Source of the DNA: Liolophura sinensis
Taxonomy: Eukaryota; Mollusca; Polyplacophora; Chitonida; Chitonidae
DNA length: 64,000 nucleotides
Assembly: GCF_032854445.1 (NCBI RefSeq)
Contig: NC_088295.1
Location: forward strand, 59,131,249 to 59,195,248
Direction: 5' to 3'
The notes beneath the pieces are model-generated. The model was not told the DNA's origin. It saw only the letters and a program-made list of their open reading frames with translations, and did not search any database. Positions 9,526 to 22,375 of the stretch are shown in pieces (positions within the stretch are counted from its first letter, which is position 1; each line of letters opens with the position of its first letter). The position numbers were made by a program, and so were the translations under genes.

Positions 9526-12385
9526 CTTTATTACAAATGAGCGGGTCTCAAAATGGGAGTTGTTTTTCATTATTGACGAACATCGTCTGGGATTTTCTTC
9601 TCTGAAATGAGATGAACCCGGCCTTCTAAAAAGACCTAACTTTGTACGATTTTTTCCAGGACTAATTAGTTTTATGATAATTTGCTTTCTGTAGAGATCC
9701 CCTCAAGCAACAGCTTGCTCGTAAAATTCTTTATCTATTCAGGAAGAAACTATACATGTAAGTGTTGCGGAATGTTTTCAAGAGAAATAATTCATTACTG
9801 ACGTTGCATAAGTTTGTAGGCGTTGCAGTGAGGGTACAAATTTCCAGCTAGACTGTCTTGTAACTCTCTTTTACTGTTCTCATTTGCCTCAAAGTTGAAA
9901 AAAACTGATGGGCCAAAACGAAGAGTGTTAATAAAGGCAAAATGGGTTGATTGTTCTCAGTCCGTACTGTGGTTGATCTGTCCCTGGCGGATGAGGTGGC
10001 AGGTTCGAATCCTTCCGTGGCTGCTTCAGCTTCGCCTTTAAGATAGAGAGCTTCGTATTAAGGGCGGTGGTTTACTGTGCGGCACACATGTTTTCTCCTT
10101 CCTTAAATCTGAAGGCCGCCATTTGAAATGAATTGAAATGTATTAATATATGTGTCCATAACAAGACTAAAGTTGTGATTTGGTTATCAAAGTTATTGAC
10201 AATCTCTTAGTGTTGTTAATTTCAGAAACAAGCATTAGTTATTCGTTATTTACGTTTTTCAATAATAGGGACATTACCGGCCATCAAAGGCTGGAATCAC
10301 AGGGTAAGACATAGCATGCCATGCGTCGTATTGCCTAGCAAGCCTATACAGCCAGCTTCTTATGAATGTAAAACAAAAATTGTCATAGAAAACGTATGCC
10401 TAACGTTTATTTCCACCTCTTATTAGTGTGGAATAAGGTTTGATAGCTTCATTGTGTTTATTATTATGAAAATCTGTTCCTTTTAGTTTCCATATACTCC
10501 ATAGACGTCAGGCCGTGGATTTATTTCTTGAGAGTTGTCTCCCTGTGGACGGGGCGAGTCCATAGGTGTCGCTCCATAAAACAAGTGTACACATGATGAC
10601 TTACATTGTATCAGTCATAGTAACCTTTTCAATTCTCTTTCGAATTTTACTGAATTAAAGACAGACATGTCACCTTCAGAAATTAGTTATTTTCTCACTC
10701 AATATATAACTTACCGTGATGTTTATAGCGATATTTAGATCTGAAACAAGAAGGAGCCTAGAAAGTTGTCTCCCTTAGTTCATGCAATGCCGATAGATGT
10801 CACTCTTTACCAGACATCAATATCCATAACAAGTCCTGTTCTTTTGAATCATGCGGAATTTCCCGATGGATGCCGTGAATCTTAATTCCAAAAAGCAATT
10901 TTTCCTTCGGCCATTATGTTGGTTTCAGCATTTATTTGTACAAATCGTGACGATATCTCCTTGCAGAAGGACGTCTCTAGCATTATCATGGTGCTGCTTC
11001 AGTTAAACATTATACCTCAGACACCATGTATGTAACAAAACAGCTCATATCAAACTGACACAGGGTTGACAGGATCCTAGGGATGTCCGAAGCACAGAGA
11101 GGAAATCTCATCACCGCCAAATTCGTGCAAGCTTTAAAAGTAACAGGAGATCATAGTGCTCGAAAGAGTCGTGTGAAAAAATAAATTCAGTTTTTGTAAA
11201 CACAAAACAAGAGATCTTTGGGATTTAAAAAAATAATCTCCAAAATTATTGAAGCACATGTACGCCCTTTTTGAAGTGTAGAGAAGCGAGACTATTTTAC
11301 CCACTTGTGACAATGTAATAGCTTTCATACTCAATGAAGGCCAACTCGCCACCATATGGCTGCAATATTGCCGACGTCGCTTTCTGCGGAAAAACGAACC
11401 GCAAAGATAGTGGTACTCCTATCTGGTTGACAGGAATCAACTTTTGTAATTTAATTTCTGATGCGTAGTTAAACATGCCCTCGCACTGATATATTGATAA
11501 CCCGAACCTCTTACTGACTGTATGAAAGTGACCTGTCCCTTGTGCAGCCTGTGTCATTGTAAAAAAAGTGATACAACCACAAATTCATCGTTCTGGTGTG
11601 CCAAGAAGACAGGTATCAATTAAATTGCGTTTGGTAATATGCGTCTGAAATTTTTAAAGGCTGTGCCGAATGGCCTGGGTCCAGTTGTTCAGCTGCCAAT
11701 GCAGTTCCCCAAAGTCAAAGAATAACAACAGTAGTTTTAGTTTATACGTAATATAATGTTACATAATTTTTAGGCTATGTACAAGACTTAACTTAAAGTT
11801 AAATCTGGTATTACGTCTTAATCCAGTTTTGAACAAGTGGGACCTGGAATTTACCTTTCAAACTTCGTTTTTGCTCAGCTACTCGGGTCCCTTCTAACAG
11901 TTATGGCTGGAAAAAGTTTCCCATTTTCTACCAGATTTCCCAGTCCTACCACGTTCTCGTCATAGCGGAGCATCAGGGTCCCCAGAGTACATGGACAGAC
12001 TACATACCAAAACTAACAGTAAATATCCTCGCTCCGGGGCCCGGACGACCAATCATCCAGGCTGTGATTAAGTTACGTGTTTGGCCGAGGGATTTCGGAC
12101 AGTAACTGTCTATTATCACGTATCTGATAAAGAACCTAGTTACCGTGAAGATAGACAATGCCTCAAGCCTCCTTCGGCCGCATACTGAATTCGTCTTCGG
12201 TTGGCGACCACATGTGCCAGGTTCCGGTATTTACACTGAGGGATCTGTCATCTGGATTCTCCACTCATATATCAAGAACAAAAATTGCCATCACGTTATG
12301 CCGACTCCAGGAAACATCCGCTCTGATATGTATAAACAGCAAAACGGCCAGAGTATTATGTGGAGTTCACATGTGGAGTACTTGA
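9526..12385. other. Intergenic, no gene recognised
   Basis: No exon of a known family is visible. A B-box-like GGTTCGAATCC near 9999-10010 looks like the head of an old tRNA-derived element. Two related short blocks (about 10535-10580 and 10765-10815, both with TTGTCTCCC and ATAG(G/A)TGTC) suggest a decayed dispersed repeat. Open frames on the - strand at 11557-11134 have no motif. Confidence 0.6.
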
Positions 12386-12560
12386 TTGTTGTTTAACGCC
12401 ATGCTTAAGAATTGTTCCTTTCTTTAACGCCATACTTAAGAATTTTTTCTTTACATGATGACGGACAGTTTCGTGGATGAAGAAAACCTGAGTGCCTGGG
12501 GTAAACTATCGACCTGTGGCAAGTCACTGACGTTAAACATGACCATAGGTTGTCGTCGAC
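12386..12560 (-). mobile_element. SINE-2 copy, tail part
   Basis: The + strand shows GTTTAACGCCAT twice (about 12390 and 12425), then a block reading TGGATGAAGAAAACC...GTGCCTGGGG...GACCTGTGGCAAG, the body that also occurs at 19321-19556 and in fragments at 20838, 29117 and 35052. The tail lies on the left, so the element points to the - strand. The tRNA-like head is not recognisable. The duplicated tail motif suggests one insertion beside another or a local duplication. Confidence 0.55.
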
Positions 12561-15500
12561 CGCTTATTGTCACCGATGGTCACTTGCAGTATGTGGATTT
12601 CAGTGTCAGTCCAGTGTCATATATAAACAGCAAAATTGCCATCACAATATGTGGACCACAGTATGATCTGTCCTCTCGGATTTATAAGCAATAAACTGCA
12701 ATCACGGTATACTTAACGATTTAGGTCTGAGTAAGCCAACGTTAAAATCTGTACAAACATAGAAATAATTTTTTGGAGGGAGAGGCGGTTTCAAGTCACA
12801 GGAATTCATGGAAAGTATAACCCAAAGAGTTAACCCAAAAGGAAACACCGTTGGGTAGAGAATGAATTCGGATTGTCAAACGGCACGATTCTTTAAGCCT
12901 ATGAATCCAACTTTAATAGATGTTTGGAACTGTAATAGATGGTGGAAAACAAAGGGGGTGGGGTAACTAAGGCAACATAGCTAAATTTTCTAAAGGCTTT
13001 TATGGCTGATATTTTCGAAATTTAATTTGTCCTCTGGAAAACACTAGCCTAACTTCTGGTGGAACTCGTCGGCTTGGAAGAATAAAAATTCTCTGCCAAT
13101 AGTTAACTCAGAATATCAGAGAGAAAAAACAAAAATGCAAGATAGTAAATTCCAAAATATGCCGGTAGCCTAGAGAGGCGGAAAAGTTTAAGTAACGCCC
13201 TCAACTGAGAAGGTGGGATACCATTCAACGCCTTGAAAGAAAGTTTTAACTGCTTGCGTGAAAGAAGAAATCAAAACAATCAACTCAACAGGACAAACAT
13301 TCAAAACCAACCTCCAAAGATAAAAGACCATATTAGCTTTAGCCGTACATGCGAACGTTTTTGCAAAGGAGCAATTTCAAACAGGAAATAAACTGTTTGA
13401 AGTCAGCCTGTAGCATGGGTTTGAATACGGTTTTTTTACATTATGAAGCTTATGCATTTAGACGATAGCAGGAAAAGAGACCCAAGATTAACTGCTGTTC
13501 TTCTGAATTTTCTGGAAGAAATGCGATAACATTTCACTGTTTAAATACAAGACCAAGTTCTGAACAACGTTTGTCGTATTCAATTATCCTTTACAAGATC
13601 GGCAGGTCGCCCGAATAGCTTGACAGAAGAAAGATTTAGAGTTTTGGAAGCTAACTAATTTGCCCGTGAAAAAAGTTAGCATAAAAAGTGTGCTTCTTTG
13701 GCATCGGTTTCCTCATTGGCCCTGTGTATGTTTTTGGAAGCAATATTTTCTAAGGGGAAAGGACATCTGGGACAGTATGATTGTAGTCACGTTTTAACAC
13801 TGTTTCAGAATCAATATTTACATAAACAACGAGAATGACTATATGGATATTTACCTTTCCAATCAGCCGTTAATGAACTGATGAATAACATTCTCTAGAA
13901 ACCAAAACCAAAGCGAGTCCTTTCCTCTGAAGCTCACGGATAGTGTAAATTGTCTCAACATAAGTTCTGTCATTTAGCATTTAGAGTTCTTCCATTACTC
14001 TTTTCTTTTTCTCTCGTTTACATTCGCGTGCCCAGTTAGGTTTTGTTCGACAGCATTCCCAAGTGCTAAATAGTATTCTCGTTATCATGAAGATTAAGTG
14101 GGCATTTTGCTCTTTCGATAATTCTGTAGGATGACCACTGATTAGACCCTGGGAGCTAGATGGGATTTTGACGTCTATAAATAAACTGTCATGAAATGCT
14201 TTGTCTGATGTTTTTAAAATGTATCTCAGAAGAAAATTACTGACTTTCTTCGGATTTCACAAACGGAAGCGAATTGTTTAGTAAGAGAAACAGACACCTC
14301 CTTTAAACTAACTGCTGGCATTTGAACTTTTATGCATTTATTCAGGTCAGTAAAGTTATTGTATTGATATAAATTAAACTCTTGCATGTGATACTCTTAT
14401 TCTGGACATTGAGTTAAAAAAGTCCATTAAAAATGATGTGTGTAAAATTTACTTTCCATGCTGACTTAAAATCTCAGTTTATACGGAATATTTTACATGG
14501 GCATGCTCTGTATTCACAATCAAACATAGCTTGATTCTTCGGAGTTTGAAACTGATTTATTCATTTCGTTATCTCGGAACCAAAACCTTACGGGAATTGC
14601 CATATATTCTGGAATAAGTAGACGTCAATAGGCAGATTTTATCTACATGAGAAAAAGCCGCAGTAACCTCCCTTGCCACTCTGTGGCACGCCCCAGGGAG
14701 AAAGCTTGTGCACGCCACGAGCCGAATCCTCGGAGAGCCTCGGCTAATTGGCTCTTATCTCTCATGAGGGATTTGGATTCTTCTTGTCATAGATCTTGCC
14801 TTTTCTGTAGCAAAATATTGTATGCAGATTGTTTTCGTGTAAAGGAAACTCATCAGTCTGGACATTATACAAGTTTTTGGCTAAAGCTCCCTCTCACCTA
14901 AGAATGGATGTGTCAGTCGCTATCGCTAATCCGCGTCATTCTATGCCAGATAAACAGCATTCACGGCGGCCATTTTGATCCGCCGCAGATAACCTGGACA
15001 TCCGTGATGAACAACACCGACTTTTTCTTCTTATTAATTTCAAATGACTATTTTTATCATCATGTTGGACCGAGATATAAATCTAATAATTTGTCCCGAA
15101 ACATAACGGAGCACTGTTAGGCCCATTCTCAAAAATCGATCATACCAGAAATTGGCACTCGTACCTTGCCCTCAGCGGATTTGACCCGACAAGGTCGACG
15201 GATTTCCAGATCTCCAGATGATTCTGCTTTTTATCATTGTCATGTCACACGGGGGCATAAATAAAACTTTAATTTATGAAAACAATTATCTCCTTTATCG
15301 TAAGCCCTTGTAAACCTTTATAGGCACTCAAGACGAACAGCTTCTCTGACCAATCCATGTAAAACTAATCCACACACTTCTGATCAACTCCCAATGGCAC
15401 CAGAAAAATCTATTTTTTCTCTCCCCTTTTGCCCCAATAATCTCTCCTGCCTACATCCACTAAGGCTGTAGTTATCAGAAAATCCTGCCTTAGTACAAAT

Positions 15501-16163
15501 TATTCTCTCTAATAATTCCCATCGACAAAGCCCATTTACAGTTTTGATGTATACAGGCTTATAGCAGAAGCGTTGTTCTTGTCACAACCAATTCAGTCGT
15601 TGACAGTGAGATCACGGAGAATTGTCAGGTGTTTAATGAAGGGCATTTGTTTGCTCTAGGTATTCTGCCTTCACATAAACCTGATCACAGTGGAAAAAGC
15701 TTGAGCATCGTAAGACGTTACACACAAATCAGATGAATAAATGTATTCGTTTTCATAGACTGCAACTAACTTATACAACTGAATGCAGAACCATAAGTAA
15801 ATGACTTTGGAAGGTCTGCTTCAGCTTGCGGGTTGCCGTGTTTTTTTGAGGTCTTTTTCCTACAAGAGAAATATTCTTGAGTGCGGTGTACAAATTAATC
15901 ACACAATTAACTATACATTATAAATATAAATATATATAACAGTAAAAACACAGCTGCTGTCACCTGACATTAAGTCAACTAATTTTATTTTTATCTGGGT
16001 AAAATTGCTTTTTGGCGTCGTTTTGAGAAACAGTAAAAAAACCTAGAGCACTTGCGCGCAAGCACAATACATAAAGTACAGACCAGGAATCTTTCGCGAT
16101 ATTGGTCGACGTAAAATTGAGTATGTTTAGTTTTGACTCCTACCTCGACTGTACTATTACGGC
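12561..16163. other. Intergenic, no gene recognised
   Basis: AT-rich sequence. The stretch 12590-12715 repeats motifs of 12238-12365 (TATAAACAGCAAAA, GCCATCAC, TATG(T)GG), a degenerate local duplication. Open frames at 14647-14901 and 14908-15120 (+) show no family motif. Confidence 0.55.
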
Positions 16164-16435
16164 TGCTTTGATTTATTTATTTGAATTGCGTTTAACCGCC
16201 ATACTCAAACGTTTTTATTTAACAGACGGCGGCCAAAGATTTCGATGGTGAAAACATACAGGAGCGCCATCTACCAAGTACATGACAAGTCTACTGGCTT
16301 AAAGAGAAATGGGAACAAAGCGATAACTAGATTCGATCTTGTGACCTCGTAGGTCTGGGGCAACTCAGCTTCGGAGTGGACAACGCGTTAGGCGACTGAA
16401 TCATCAAGTTGGCCAATGTGGCGATTCTGGGTGTA
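16164..16435 (-). mobile_element. SINE-2-like element with tRNA-derived head
   Basis: The left end has an AAAT-type tail (TTTATTTATTTG) and GTTTAACCGCCATACTC; the right end, read on the - strand, has a tRNA-like head with a B-box-like GGTCACAAGATCGAATC. This head-body-AAAT order is that of a Pol III SINE. Divergence is high, so it is an old copy. Confidence 0.55.
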
Positions 16436-17579
16436 TGCGGGTTTGTGGTAATGATTATAATGTTAATGCATTAAGTGAGTTTGTAAGGAATTTGAGTGGC
16501 ATATCCACTCAGTATAAATCACATTTAAATATGCATGTGTATCATTAAACGAAGCTCACCCGCGTAGAATAAAAGTGGTACGGTGGAAAATACAATTTGA
16601 AGTGTGGGGATTTGATCAGTCTAAATTCGTTTTTCTTGTCTGTAAGATTGAAAGGAACAAAGGCTAATTATCCTTCTCTTTAACATGGCATGGTAATTTT
16701 TCGGACGTCTGCCTCATTAGCTCGAAATCACATGAAGCTCATGGAAATAACAGTCATGTACTTAATGGAGGACAGTCGATCCTTTAAAGAGAAAGGCGTT
16801 TTGGTCTAGGAAGTAACACAGATGAGTTGCGTTCTAGGCAGAAAACAACATGGCGAATCTTTCCATCCTCAGCAAAAATGTCTCCGGTGGGACGTCTAAC
16901 GGGCGTCGTAAGTTAATTAAACCGACAACGCAACGCTTGCATTCTAATAATGTGACGTGCCCGCGACATCTTACGACGGGCGTCACCTTGGGTCGAAGTA
17001 AATAACGGTTTATTAGTTCTGTAGGCCTTTTGTTTACGGTATCTAGATCACCTCGGCTCATTTAGTATTCGCGAGTAATTGGCGGCTTACGCATCTGGTA
17101 TCCCTCAGACCGCTTATGTCGTATTGAAGTGGACAATTCATTGAGCCAGCCACTATCGACATGGAGCGGACTTGTTAAAATTCCACCGACATATACCGGG
17201 GATTCATACGCGTCAGTCGTTCCGTGGCCGGTGTTTGTGACCAACATACTATATCGTCTTCCCGATACCAAGTAGGTCCCTCTGGGGGAATTCGGCCAAG
17301 ATCAAAAAACACCTTGAGATCCAGTAATCAGCTCAGCGAGACAGAACTTATCTTTTTGCACTCAGTTCTGTTCCACGGTGTCTTGGGTACAGATCGTTTC
17401 TTGAGATGCTAATGGCGCGGTCATTTCTAGCCATTTATCTTAATATTTACGAATGAAATAGACGTATCCTTATGGTTCACCAAACGGCTAAATTATTCAC
17501 GTAAACGGGCCTAACTTTTTAATGCTGCCATTGTATAAGGTGTACCTGATGAATGATAGATATCCTTCTGACTGCTTGT
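16436..17579. other. Intergenic with two collinear - strand open frames
   Basis: On the - strand 17271-17062 and 17061-16834 are in the same frame, separated by one TAA, giving about 145 codons with one stop. The block is more GC- and CpG-rich than its surroundings. I recognise no domain. It may be a decayed coding sequence or a transposon piece, or chance. Confidence 0.45.
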
Positions 17580-17802
17580 CTCATGCAAGAGACTTTCAGC
17601 AATGTGGTCGCTGTGAGTTCAAGCCCGGCTCATGCTGGCTTGCTCTACGGTCGTACCTGGGCATGTCTGTTAACATCCTGTGGATGGATTTCCCTGGGAT
17701 CTTATGTGGTTTCTTCCCATCATAATGCTGGCTGCCGTCGTATTAGTGAAATAATCGAGAGTAGCATGTGAAACACCAATCAAACAAATACATAAACAAA
17801 CA
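17580..17802 (+). mobile_element. SINE-1 copy
   Basis: Diverged copy of the main SINE: GTCGCTGTGAGTTCAAGCC (B-box region of the tRNA-like head), CTCATGCTGGCTT, then CATAATGCTGGCTGCCGTCGTATTAGTGAAATAAT and a tail ending CACCAATCAAACAAATACATAAA. The first part of the head is degraded. Confidence 0.8.
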
Positions 17803-19320
17803 TCTGATTGCTTAGCAATTCTCCACACCGAGTTTATATTCCAAATTTTGTGTTGATGCCACACGCGGTTCTCATTCAGAGTAAGTGATCCATTAATAGT
17901 TGCATACTTCACCAGTAGTACCTCCACGACCGTTAACTGAACTTTTTTTTCTTTAAATATCGGCAAGCGAGCTGTAGTTGTTTTAAGAATGATATGTATG
18001 TTAGACTATAACAGGGTATTTTGTTTGCTCTCAATGTGCTGATCTGAGAAAAATCTGAATATAGTTATAGACACAACGGTGGTTAGAGAGATTTGAAAAT
18101 GAAAATGGTCTTTAATCTGGGAGAGAATAAGGTTTAATTATTTACCCTTCCATGATACTTGTTGCAATATATAACTGTCACATTTGAATGAACGAAATAA
18201 TTATCTCGAAATCCAAGAAAAACATACTACGTTTGAGTTTTGCATATCACCCACTACATAAGGATGTAGCACGCTTTAGGTGCAGCCTACTTGCTCCCCA
18301 CCAAAGAGGTCTAAGGATCGAACCCAGCTCTCGCTGGGTGTCAAGTTGAACGTCTGTTAATGAAAAATTGCCCCTACAATCTATTGTGCTTGTGGAATTC
18401 GCACCAGGATGTATGTTGTTCTGAGTACTAATCATTGTTTATCGCTCGTCTGTGTCAACTTATTACATCGGACGAAAAGACATTAAGTCTGGGTTATCGA
18501 TCAAATATTTCATACATTAGCATTTATGAAAGGAAATGCGATATCAGCTGAGCACCATTGGCCCATATCTGTTGATTAGTATGCGCGAAAACGCATGACC
18601 ATTTTATGCGGTGATAAAAATGCGTCGCTGTAAATATAGGTCATTTAACCCATTTGAAGTCTGTGACTAAATGGCAAACGGTTCCCCATAGACACCGTTA
18701 AGTATCAACAAGTTATGTCTAATCTTGTTCAGATGTTAACAGTGAAAAAAATGGGGGTGGGGTGGGGTGGGGGGAGGAGGTGTCTGGTCCGTTATGGCCC
18801 CTAGAGTTCCGACTATGGTGAAAGGTTATCATGAAAAACGATGGAATTATTCCGAGGTTAAAGGCATTACAGACAATATGCGTATAGATGATTCGGGAAA
18901 AGTTTATGGCGCCTGGTACAAGATGCAAATGGCGGAAATCCCTGACCTGGATTCAATAAGCTTCCAGGGAGACCACGACAAAGGTGATTGAACTTTCTCC
19001 AGATCTCACACACACAAAATGGAAACTTGCTAATGAGGGTCCCTGGCCAGTGAAGCTTAAAATATTCCGTAAGCTCTGCTACCCTGGCGGCCAGCGCCAT
19101 TGTGGGAGAGGGAATAAGCCCAGCCGTATACATTCGATTCCAGGCTAAGAATAAGGTGCCGAGACGGATGTTCTTGAGACCCAAGACAGTATTGGCGCAT
19201 ATATCATTGGGTAAGCCGACATAAATACGGTAATTGAGTAAAAAAAATGGGCGAATGTCCGGGCATCGCAGAATACGATTTCTTCATTCCGCACGTATTC
19301 GTGTTTTCGTTAATTTTAAT
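17803..19320. other. Intergenic, no gene recognised
   Basis: No recognisable exon. Contains a G-run block (18753-18780). Open frames at 18247-18435, 18719-18991 and 18867-19184 carry no family motif. Confidence 0.55.
18753..18780 (+). repeat. G-rich run, possible G-quadruplex
   Basis: Four or more runs of at least four G separated by single T, then GGAGGAGG. The spacing meets the usual quadruplex rule on the + strand. It lies in intergenic DNA. Confidence 0.7.
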
Positions 19321-19556
19321 TATTTATTTAATTGATGTTTAACGCCGTATACAGTAATTTTCTTCAAATACGACAGCGGACAGGTTTATGCGTGGAGGAA
19401 ATCGCAATGCCCGGACTAAACCACCTACCTTCGGAAGTTACCTGAAAAACCTCCTTACTTCAAAACGCAGATGATGCAACGAGAGCTGGATTCGAACACA
19501 CGAACCTGATAGATGCTGTTAGCCAGCGCTTTATCCATCTAAGTCAGCGGGGACGC
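19321..19556 (-). mobile_element. SINE-2 full-length copy
   Basis: Read on the - strand, this begins with a tRNA-like head (GCTGACTTAGATGGATAAAG as A-box region, GGTTCGTGTGTTCGAATCC as B-box region), continues through the body (CCGAAGGTAGGTGG, GGGCATTGCGATTTCC) and ends at GGCGTTAAACATCAATTAAATAAAT. This is the best copy of the second SINE family here. Confidence 0.75.
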
Positions 19557-19859
19557 TGTCAAGCGCCTGAAACCCAATCTAAATATTGCGCAGTAGAATT
19601 GCAGTAGCTATAAATTGTTTATTTTCAGTTTTAAGCCTCTCATTTGTTATAAGTTGCGGTGTCTGACGAAGAAAACACCAGAGTTTGAAAATAACGATAC
19701 TAACCATCTCGAATATTATACTCTTTACGATATTAAACTTGCGTCTATTATATAAAAACATGTAATTTGTAACTAATGTTTCTTTGCTTTCAAAGTTATT
19801 TTTTAACCTGATATAGCTGCTTTAGACTCCCAAAAAGCCCTGACTCTTGCGTAAATATT

Positions 19860-19955
19860 CCCCCGGGCTCTGCCCAGTTTCAACCCACGATAATGCTGAA
19901 TATACGTGAAATATTCTTGAGTACGGCGTAAAACAACAATGAAATAAATAAATCT
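19860..19955 (+). mobile_element. SINE-1, 5'-truncated copy
   Basis: Starts in the body (CCCCCGGGCTCTGCCCAG) and continues through GATAATGCTGAATATACG, GTGAAATATTCTTGAGTACG and a tail of AAATAAATAAAT. The tRNA head is missing, as expected for incomplete reverse transcription. Confidence 0.85.
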
Positions 19956-20215
19956 TGCGTAAATAAGCCACAAATCCCAAACGCAATTAGCCTTACTCTG
20001 CCACTGGAACAGTACTATCGGGAGAACTGGAGAACTGCATGGCTGCTGAAAAAACTGAAGGTTCTTTGTATAGATTTAATACCTGCGTATCACTCTTAGT
20101 TAGCAGGTATCTAGTTAACAACTTTTAATATTCTTGCTACGATTATTCTATTTCTTATATCAAAAAATACACGGGAGTTTAATGTTTGAATTGGCAGGAT
20201 AGAAGGATTTAATCC

Positions 20216-20430
20216 GGAGCTTGTATGTATCAAGCAACTTAAGGCTGAAGTCATAAATTGCAAGTTCCTAAAAAGCCAAACTCGGAACAGGAAAGAACTC
20301 AAACTGTGGTTAGTACATTGTTCTGCAATAAAGTATTAGTGTGTAAATTTTAAACTTTTTCTGGCAAAACATTTTATTTTAACTGTACTTGAATATTTCA
20401 CTTAAGTCTTAAGACGTTTGATAAATATGG
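20216..20430 (+). mobile_element. MITE-T copy 1
   Basis: Left end TATCAAGCAACTTAAGGC and right end CTTAAGACGTTTGATAAATA are inverted repeats of each other. The inside (AACTGTGGTTAGTACATTGT, TCTGCAATAAAGTATTAG, AAATTTTAAACTT) matches copies at 36719-36938, 59455-59667 and, inverted, 48855-48990. It is short, non-coding, TIR-bounded and repeated, so I call it a miniature inverted-repeat element. Confidence 0.75.
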
Positions 20431-20837
20431 ATAATGGATTCAGGAGGCTAGAAGCTTATCTGTGACGATAGTTAAGGCTAAATGTATTTCTTAAAGTACA
20501 AGGCCAAATTTTGTTTGGTTCACGTGTATGCAATATTGGTCTTTGGGCAATGAGCATCTTGTATATGATCCAGAAAAATACTGCATATTGAGATTTTTTG
20601 ACACGATAGAGATCTATAGCAACAATAATTAGCCGTACCATCTTATATACATGTAGTAACCTCTTCAATCAATGAAACAAGAATTCCAACAGTTTAACGA
20701 TTTGTCAGTTTAACTTATGACAGATGAAAACTCATGCCTCATGAAAATAATACCGGGATCGTCTAACTTGGTACTGTCACGGTGAGAAATGTGTAAGATC
20801 TATACATGATATAATATTGTTCATGTCTTCTGTTTTA

Positions 20838-20905
20838 AGCGTGGAGGAAGCCGGAAGGGACCAGGTAAACTTCTACCCAGACCACTGGTAGCTGTCATTA
20901 ACCAA
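20838..20905 (-). mobile_element. SINE-2 body fragment
   Basis: GTGGAGGAAGCCGGAAGGGA followed by GTAAACTTCTACCCAGACC corresponds to the body block of the SINE-2 copies at 12386 and 19321. Head and tail are absent. Confidence 0.4.
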
Positions 20906-22138
20906 TGCTTACCGGTACCTAACATCAGTCAAGTCGCATCCAACTTCAGTCGAGTCGTACTCAGAAACGCTTCCTTATACGTGCTAGTTGACAGTTGTTG
21001 TTTTTTTTTCATATTGTCATCAGAACATTTCATCAACAGCTTGTCCTACGACCGTGGTAATCAACGCTGATTCTTTTTCATATTTCAAAATTTACAGGTT
21101 AAAAGAACCTATGGCGATTATTGGCAGCAGTCAGGGCATGGAAAGAAATACCGAACTGATTGCTCGCGTATCCTCCGTGGTCTGCCGTCCAAAAAGATAG
21201 GGGAGTTTGGGAAGTTTGGGAATGACAGGTACATGTCCGCCCCATATTGAGTATATTTTTTGTGCGAAGAATTTCCTCCTTAAGTAAGCAAGAAAAACTT
21301 ATGAAGACAGTTTCAAGGCTGTGTTCGGCATCTTCAGTTTGTATTCCAAATGATTTTTGTCTTATTTTTACTTATGCTGGAACCAATTTCTTTTCTTTTA
21401 AGCATGTCATTATGACAGGAGGTGCATTCCCATGCACGCAGCTCATACATTGGCAATTCACTTCGCAAACATTATATATTTTACTGTTATGTCTTTTTGG
21501 AACTCATAGGTTTTGATGTGGACACTTTCAAGATGTACACAGCCTTATTGTCTGTTTACAACAGTTGATATTTTTCCAGTGATATACTTTTTTTGCCCCT
21601 TTTCATATAAACAATGCCCGCGTTGATGAAGCAATCCTTGTTTCCATTGTATGAGCCTACCTGCTGACTGCTTGTCAGCAGTAACGCGTTTTGCCTTAAT
21701 TGAAATTAATCGTTTGTGATCTATTTTTAAAAACGATAATTTTTATACATCTATAATATACACATGCACTCAAAATTCTTGAAAGTGGAGTTGCTTTAAA
21801 TATAGGTCTATATGATTCGTCAGTACATTTTATAGCAAAGGGATCAACAAATCGACGGCTGCACAAAAGGAACCATGACAAACATTAAGTAAGTAGGCCT
21901 ACATTGTAAGGTTTTAACTCCTGCCAGATCCATCGTGGTCTGACAATATTATGCAATGAAGAAAGAAACGTGTAGATATAAAATTATGCAAATTAGCAGT
22001 AAAATATCGAGAAATATTTGATCAGTTGAAAATTTAGTAGGGTCTGACTGAAGTTGGTTACGAAATTGTAGTTTACCCACTACTCAACTAGAGAATCCGG
22101 AGCAACCCCCCCCCCTCCCCCCATCGGCAGCCACTAGC

Positions 22139-22142
<4 letters not shown>

Positions 22143-22197
<55 letters not shown>
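22143..22197. repeat. (AT)n microsatellite
   Basis: About 27 uninterrupted AT dinucleotides, just after a C-rich run. It creates an artificial Tyr-Ile open frame on the - strand. Confidence 0.97.
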
Positions 22198-22200
<3 letters not shown>

Positions 22201-22369
22201 AGCAGCCAAACAGGAAAAAGCTGTGGTTGAGCGTGCAACATCATTGGTCCGATCGGCTAAGTATATTGTTTTTTCCATTAGTGTGTCGAATAATATAGGA
22301 AAGAGCTGCCGCAAAACTTTTTGATGAAAGGAACACACACTTGGGCAATTAGTTTTTCATGTATTTCTC

Positions 22370-22375
22370 TTTATT
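22370..22375 (-). promoter_or_regulatory. Candidate poly(A) signal of gene B
   Basis: TTTATT on the + strand is AATAAA on the - strand, about 1.85 kb past the gene B stop codon. It is the first clear AATAAA I found downstream of the stop; variant signals closer in are possible, so the 3' UTR length is uncertain. Confidence 0.3.

Larger units (their letters stand above)
20431..22369. other. Intergenic, between the convergent genes
   Basis: Includes a SINE-2 body fragment near 20838-20905 (GTGGAGGAAGCCGGAA), a C-run (about 22107-22120) and an AT microsatellite. No exon is recognised. Confidence 0.5.

Noticed and set aside
9960-10030. tRNA gene suggested by GGTTCGAATCC
   Set aside because: No matching acceptor stem or anticodon arm can be drawn; more likely a remnant of a tRNA-derived repeat.
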